35,499 nt of DNA from Actinomycetes bacterium (GTDB lineage: Bacteria; Actinomycetota; Thermoleophilia; Solirubrobacterales; Solirubrobacteraceae), in NCBI GenBank assembly GCA_021820105.1, contig JAKAED010000008.1, positions 1 to 35,499 of the forward strand, read 5' to 3'. Below the pieces are notes generated by a model that ran no database searches, was not told the origin of the DNA, and was given only the letters and a program-made list of their open reading frames with translations. Made by a program: the position numbers and the translations under genes. Positions within the stretch are counted from its first letter, which is position 1; the number at the start of each line of letters is the position of its first letter. Below, in pieces: positions 31,669 through 35,499 of this stretch.

Positions 31669-31812
31669 CTAGCTTGCAGGCCCGTCGGCCGCCAGGTCTC
31701 CGTCACGGCCAACGTAGGCGCTGTACAAGATGAACCCGTCGCGCGCCAGGTACGCGCGCGCAACCTCGTGGAAGGAGGGCTCGTTGTCGACGATCGGGAT
31801 CCGTTCGTTCAT
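31669..31812 (-). pseudogene. response-regulator N-terminal relic
   Basis: 47 codons, ATG to TAG: MNERIPIVDNEPSFHEVARA then YLARDGFILYSAYVGRDGDL. It is a clear relative of the first 45 residues of the regulator at 8392 (MNERVLIIDDEPSIHEVVRA), similar also in DNA. The acidic pair is D-N instead of D-D, and the phosphoacceptor, dimerisation face and DNA-binding domain are missing. It begins 2 bp after the ABC permease stop, in the operon direction, and ends 4 bp before the DUF294 start. Confidence 0.85.
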
Positions 31813-31814
31813 CG

Positions 31815-32564
31815 TCAACCGGTCGTAAGTCCGACGGCTCTGCGCAGCACGACCTGGACCGCGAGCGCCGCGGCAAGCAGCCAGCCGAGCGCGAGCAGCA
31901 GTGCGCCGGTTGCGTGGAACCTGTGGGCGAAGGCGCCGTCGTAGAGCAGGCGGTCGAGCGGGTAGCCGGGCAGCAGCCAGGCAGCGCTGACTGGGACGGA
32001 ATGGAACATCGGGCTCTGGACGACACCGAGGTCGACCATGACCAAGAACAAGATCAGGTACGTGGCGGCCAGCTTGTCGAGCAAAGCGCCGATCAGCGCG
32101 CCGATTGCGCCGTAGATCAAGCCGGTCAGCATGAGCGCCGCGATCACCGGCGGCCAGGAGGCGGGGGTGAAGATCATCGCCATAATCCCGGCGGATACGA
32201 GCACTGCGGCGACGGTTGCGGCGACGAGAACGGTGATCCGTGCGAGGACGGCGTCATGCGCTGGCAGGCCTGCGAGCACGAGGCGTCGGTCGCCCTCCAG
32301 TGCCGAGCGCATCACGAACACTCCCAGCAGCGCGGCGAGGAACGCGACCATCAGTTCCGCCATTCCCGGTCCGTGCAGCGCCCTCATCGTCGTCGTCACC
32401 CACACCCCGCCGGGCAGCGCGATCGTTCGCGGTGTCGGCTTGGTCTCGGCGACGCTCCATAAGATCACATAGGCGGGGACGAGCACGATCAGGATGGACA
32501 CGAGCGGACGGCGGCGCTGGTCGCGCAACGCCATCCTCGTCGCGGCACGCAAGCCGGTACTCAT
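31815..32564 (-). CDS. ABC-2 type permease
   Basis: 249 residues with six hydrophobic segments and the ABC-2 permease look (LVSILIVLVPAYVILW near the start, GAIGALIGALLDK in the middle). With the second permease (overlapping by 4 bp at 32561-32564) and the ATPase it should form an exporter; the substrate is not evident. Confidence 0.82.
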   Translation of the reverse strand: MSTGLRAATRMALRDQRRRPLVSILIVLVPAYVILWSVAETKPTPRTIALPGGVWVTTTMRALHGPGMAELMVAFLAALLGVFVMRSALEGDRRLVLAGLPAHDAVLARITVLVAATVAAVLVSAGIMAMIFTPASWPPVIAALMLTGLIYGAIGALIGALLDKLAATYLILFLVMVDLGVVQSPMFHSVPVSAAWLLPGYPLDRLLYDGAFAHRFHATGALLLALGWLLAAALAVQVVLRRAVGLTTG

Positions 32565-33283
32565 CGCGGCGACCTCACGCGTGCCGACAGCCAGAAGGCC
32601 GCCAGCGCCACGCCAAGTGCTCCAAGCGCGATCAGAGCGACACCGCGCCAGTCCACGAGCGGCGAGCGGTCGCCGACGCCAGCCGCGATCAGGAGGTTGG
32701 CCGCATGATAAGTGGGCAGGTAGGTTCCGATTCCGCTCGCTGCGCTGCTCATCTGGGGGCCGGAGAACGCGTCAACGGAGAACACGGCAAGGACCAGTAG
32801 CGACCCGCCGAGCGGGTCGGACACCAACGCGCCGACGACGGCGCCGATCCCGATGTAGATCGCGGCGAACGCGAAGATTGCGACCAGTCCGTGCCACGGA
32901 TGTCCGATGCCGCTGCGCACCCACAGGGTCAGGAATGCCACGATCGTTACGATCGCGCCCAGTGCGAGCGCCGCAGCGATCCGCGAGAGCGCCACGCGCA
33001 CCGGGCCGAGACCGGCGAGCGCGAGGCGCCGGTCAGCGCTCCGGGAGGAGCTGACCATGAAGTACGCGAGCGTGCCGGACAGCAGCGCGGCCGCCCAGCC
33101 GGCGCTGATCGCCGTCGCCGAGCGCGCCTGTAGCGTCCCTCCGAGCGCTCTTGAGAACTCCCCGAGCACGCTCGCGAAGATCAGCACGAAGAACACCGGG
33201 ATCGCGACCAATAGCGCGAGTGTCAGCGGGGCGCGCAACTGCTCGCGCACATAGCTGCCGCTCGTGACCACAAACGCGCTCAC
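32561..33283 (-). CDS. ABC-2 type permease
   Basis: 240 residues, six hydrophobic segments, with LTLALLVAIPVFFVLIFASV as the first helix and GIGAVVGALVSDPLGG matching the other permease's GAIGALIGALL. Overlaps the ATPase gene and the other permease by 4 bp each. It is likely that the two permeases form a heterodimer. Confidence 0.82.
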   Translation of the reverse strand: MSAFVVTSGSYVREQLRAPLTLALLVAIPVFFVLIFASVLGEFSRALGGTLQARSATAISAGWAAALLSGTLAYFMVSSSRSADRRLALAGLGPVRVALSRIAAALALGAIVTIVAFLTLWVRSGIGHPWHGLVAIFAFAAIYIGIGAVVGALVSDPLGGSLLVLAVFSVDAFSGPQMSSAASGIGTYLPTYHAANLLIAAGVGDRSPLVDWRGVALIALGALGVALAAFWLSARVRSPR

Positions 33284-34008
33284 CCCTCGACCGCCTTTCC
33301 GGCGCCCAGCTCATAGACGCGGTCGAGCCGGCCGCGCTCGGTCAGCATGTGCGAGACGATCAGTATCCCCATTCCCGCGTTGCGGCGCCGCTCTGACATA
33401 TCCCAGAAGCGCACATACGTCTCCCAGTCAAACCCGGAGTAGGGCTCGTCGAGCAGCAACACCGCCGGGTCGTGCATCAGCGCCAGCGCCAGGTTGAGTT
33501 TCTGCCGGGTGCCGCCCGAGAGCTCCTCGACCCGGTAGCCGCGGTAGCGCTCGAACTGCAGCTCGGCGAGGAGAGCACCAACCGCACGTTCGCGCGCCGT
33601 GTCATCCATTCGGTAGGCGTGCGCGAACAGCTCAAAGTGCTCGTCAACAGTCAGCTTGTCCCACACCATCGGTTGCTGCGGGCAGTACCCCATACGACCC
33701 TCGTGCCAGACCTCACCACCGTCGCGCTTGAGCAGGCCGACGAGGATCTGCATCAGCGTGCTCTTTCCAGAGCCGTTCTCGCCGACCAGCCCGACCAGCT
33801 CGCCCCGGCAAACCATCAGACTCGCGCCCGCGAGCACGTCGATCCTGCGCCGCCGTGGGGGCAGGCCACGATGAAACGTCTTGACGACGTCCTCGGCGCG
33901 CAGGACGCAATGCCCGGGCATCGGGCACTCGCCAAGCGCCCGCGCTCGCTGCGCACGCGTGAGGCCGGGCGCGCGCAACGAACCTGATGTAGAGCCTGTG
34001 CTCATCAC
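33280..34008 (-). CDS. ABC transporter ATP-binding protein
   Basis: 242 residues (or 241 from the second ATG at 34005). Walker [11 protein letters not shown]-loop in [12 protein letters not shown], signature [15 protein letters not shown], Walker [14 protein letters not shown] and the H-loop VSHML. The N-terminal 35 residues with two Arg-rich stretches are not part of the domain. The start overlaps the ftsH stop (ATGA at 34005-34008), so the ABC genes are translationally coupled to ftsH. Confidence 0.92.
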   Translation of the reverse strand: MMSTGSTSGSLRAPGLTRAQRARALGECPMPGHCVLRAEDVVKTFHRGLPPRRRRIDVLAGASLMVCRGELVGLVGENGSGKSTLMQILVGLLKRDGGEVWHEGRMGYCPQQPMVWDKLTVDEHFELFAHAYRMDDTARERAVGALLAELQFERYRGYRVEELSGGTRQKLNLALALMHDPAVLLLDEPYSGFDWETYVRFWDMSERRRNAGMGILIVSHMLTERGRLDRVYELGAGKAVEG

Positions 34009-35499
34009 AGACCGTGTCTTTGGTCCGATCGAGCCGAGTTCACCGAGTCGGGCTCGGCGATGTGTGGCAGGGACGGAACCGCTGCGCCCGCTGTAGGTAT
34101 CGGCGGCTGCTCGGCGCGCTGGGGCTGGGGGATGCCCGCGGCCTGGTAGGCGTCTGGCTCATCCAGCGTTTCATGTTCGAGCAGCGCGCCCGCGAGGCTG
34201 TCTAGTTGCTCACGGTGCACGCGCAGGGTTTTCAGCGCCCTGGTGTAGCACTCGTCGGTGATGCGCTTGACCTCCTGATCAACCAGCTCGCGGGTGTGCT
34301 CGGAGCTTGCGCCGTCCATGCCGGGAAAGAGCAAACGCTGATCGGCCGGGCCGGGAAGCACCGACACACGCCCGATCTTTTCCGACATCCCCCAGCGCCC
34401 GACCATCTGACGTGCGATTCGCGTTGCCTGCTCGAGATCTGATTCGGCGCCGGTCGTGATCTCGCCGTAGATGAGCTCTTCGGCGGCTTGGCCGCCGAGC
34501 GCTCCGACGATCCGTCCACGCAGGTAGCTCTGCCCGTAGCCGTAGCGGTCAGCTTCCGGGCTCTGGAAGGTGACCCCCAGCGCTTGACCGCGCGGGATGA
34601 TCGAGACCTTGCGCACGGGGTCAGCGCCCGGCTCGAGCATTCCCAGCAGCGCGTGTCCGGATTCGTGGTAGGCGGTGCGGCGGCGGTCCTCGGCGGAAAG
34701 CACGATCCGCCGGGCTGCGCCGAGCACGATCTTCTCGAGCGCGTCGGTGAAGTCCTCGCGGGTGACTTCGATGTGTCCTCGCCGGGCGGCGCCGAGCGCC
34801 GCCTCGTTGATGAGGTTGCGCAGGTCGGCGCCAACCATCCCCGGGGTGGTGGAGGCGATCGTTGCGAGGTTGACGTCGTCCGCGAGCGGGACCGATCGGG
34901 TGTGAACCTTCAGGATCTTCAGCCGGCCGGCCTGGTCTGGTGGCGCGACCGTCACGCGCCGGTCGAAGCGACCGGGGCGCAGCAGCGCCGGGTCTAGTAC
35001 CTCCGGGCGGTTGGTGGCGGCGATGACGATCACGCCCTCGGTGCCGGCGAACCCGTCCATCTCGGTAAGGATCTGGTTCAGGGTCTGCTCGCGCTCGTCG
35101 TTGCCGCCTGAGAACCCGCCGGCGCCTCGGACGCGACCGATGGCGTCGAGTTCGTCGATGAAGATGATCGCCGGCGCGTCCTTCTTCGCCTGTTCGAAAA
35201 GGTCACGGACGCGGCTTGCGCCGACACCAACGATCATCTCGACGAACTCGGACGCCGAGATCGAGAAGAACGGCACGTCCGCCTCTCCTGCGACCGCTCT
35301 TGCCAGCATCGTCTTGCCGGTGCCGGGAGGGCCGTACAGCAGCACGCCCTTGGGGATCATCCCGCCAAGCCGGCGGTAGCGGTCCGGGTCTTTGAGGAAC
35401 CCGACGACCTCGGCAAGCTCGTCGGTGGCCTCGTCGATTCCGGCTACATCAGCAAACGTTGTGCGTTGCGCCGACGCGTCATAGCGTTTGGCTTTTGAC
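34005..35499 (-). CDS. ftsH: FtsH ATP-dependent metalloprotease (5' end outside the window)
   Basis: The frame is open to the window edge (upstream sequence [20 protein letters not shown] precedes the AAA domain), so the N-terminal membrane part is not seen. Walker A GPPGTGKT, Walker [13 protein letters not shown], the second region of homology RPGRFDRRV, and the zinc site [11 protein letters not shown]. The C-terminus carries a Pro/Ala-rich tail ([10 protein letters not shown]). FtsH degrades misfolded membrane and regulatory proteins; it is the first visible gene of a minus-strand operon with an ABC transporter. Confidence 0.95.
   Translation of the reverse strand, partial: SKAKRYDASAQRTTFADVAGIDEATDELAEVVGFLKDPDRYRRLGGMIPKGVLLYGPPGTGKTMLARAVAGEADVPFFSISASEFVEMIVGVGASRVRDLFEQAKKDAPAIIFIDELDAIGRVRGAGGFSGGNDEREQTLNQILTEMDGFAGTEGVIVIAATNRPEVLDPALLRPGRFDRRVTVAPPDQAGRLKILKVHTRSVPLADDVNLATIASTTPGMVGADLRNLINEAALGAARRGHIEVTREDFTDALEKIVLGAARRIVLSAEDRRRTAYHESGHALLGMLEPGADPVRKVSIIPRGQALGVTFQSPEADRYGYGQSYLRGRIVGALGGQAAEELIYGEITTGAESDLEQATRIARQMVGRWGMSEKIGRVSVLPGPADQRLLFPGMDGASSEHTRELVDQEVKRITDECYTRALKTLRVHREQLDSLAGALLEHETLDEPDAYQAAGIPQPQRAEQPPIPTAGAAVPSLPHIAEPDSVNSARSDQRHGL

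Overview
GC-rich chromosomal DNA of an actinobacterium. The PspA/PspAA/PspAB/HtpX set, the CsoR-CopA-CopZ set and the many short tightly coupled operons would suit a Thermoleophilia/Solirubrobacterales-type organism, but that placement is inference from style and no rRNA or tRNA gene is present to fix it. Nearly all of the window is coding.

Layout. 1-2235: an HNH nuclease, a two-gene unit of small unknown proteins whose first gene is broken by a 28-bp tandem duplication, and a universal-stress-like gene behind a LexA-type palindrome. 2352-6331 (minus): copper operon copZ-copA-csoR-permease with a CsoR-type operator. 6447-10421 (plus): a DsbD/CcdA-like membrane protein, an anchored thiol protein, a glutaredoxin-like protein, and an OmpR-family response regulator with its histidine kinase. 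10238-12704: an MFS exporter and two small His/Cys-rich proteins. 12810-16050: a polysaccharide deacetylase, a TlpA-like lipoprotein, an unknown membrane protein and a classical CcdA. 16283-18727: a ydaO-type (c-di-AMP) riboswitch, an M23 peptidase and a BlaI/M56 pair. 18999-21020 (minus): htpX-pspA-pspAA. 21452-23845: a GH65 enzyme. 23846-26365: a scar region with decayed htpX, pspA and pspAA pieces and an IS3 transposase relic, among which survive a zinc-finger anti-sigma-like gene, a small secreted protein and pspAB. 26806-28904: a cupredoxin/methyltransferase operon. 29083-35499 (minus): ftsH (cut by the window edge), three ABC genes, a response-regulator relic, a DUF294 nucleotidyltransferase and a DEDD exonuclease.

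The most interesting signal is a recurrent DNA site. Five places carry the same arrangement on an 11-bp helical repeat: TTCAY, a CGC-like box, TTCAY, TTCAY (starts at 0, 11, 22 and 33). The sites are at 6447-6484, 12346-12383, 21103-21140 and 26806-26843 on the plus strand and 25175-25212 on the minus strand. They stand in front of the redox/two-component operon itself, a His/Cys-rich metal-binding protein gene, the cupredoxin operon, a small secreted protein gene, and one stretch with no obvious adjacent gene. This is the form expected for an OmpR/PhoB-family regulator, and the regulator encoded at 8392-9090 is the natural candidate. I infer a local regulon joining thiol redox, metal-binding peptides and a membrane cupredoxin, next to a separately CsoR-controlled copper export operon. 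The signal sensed is not shown by the sequence; copper or envelope thiol stress is the leading guess.
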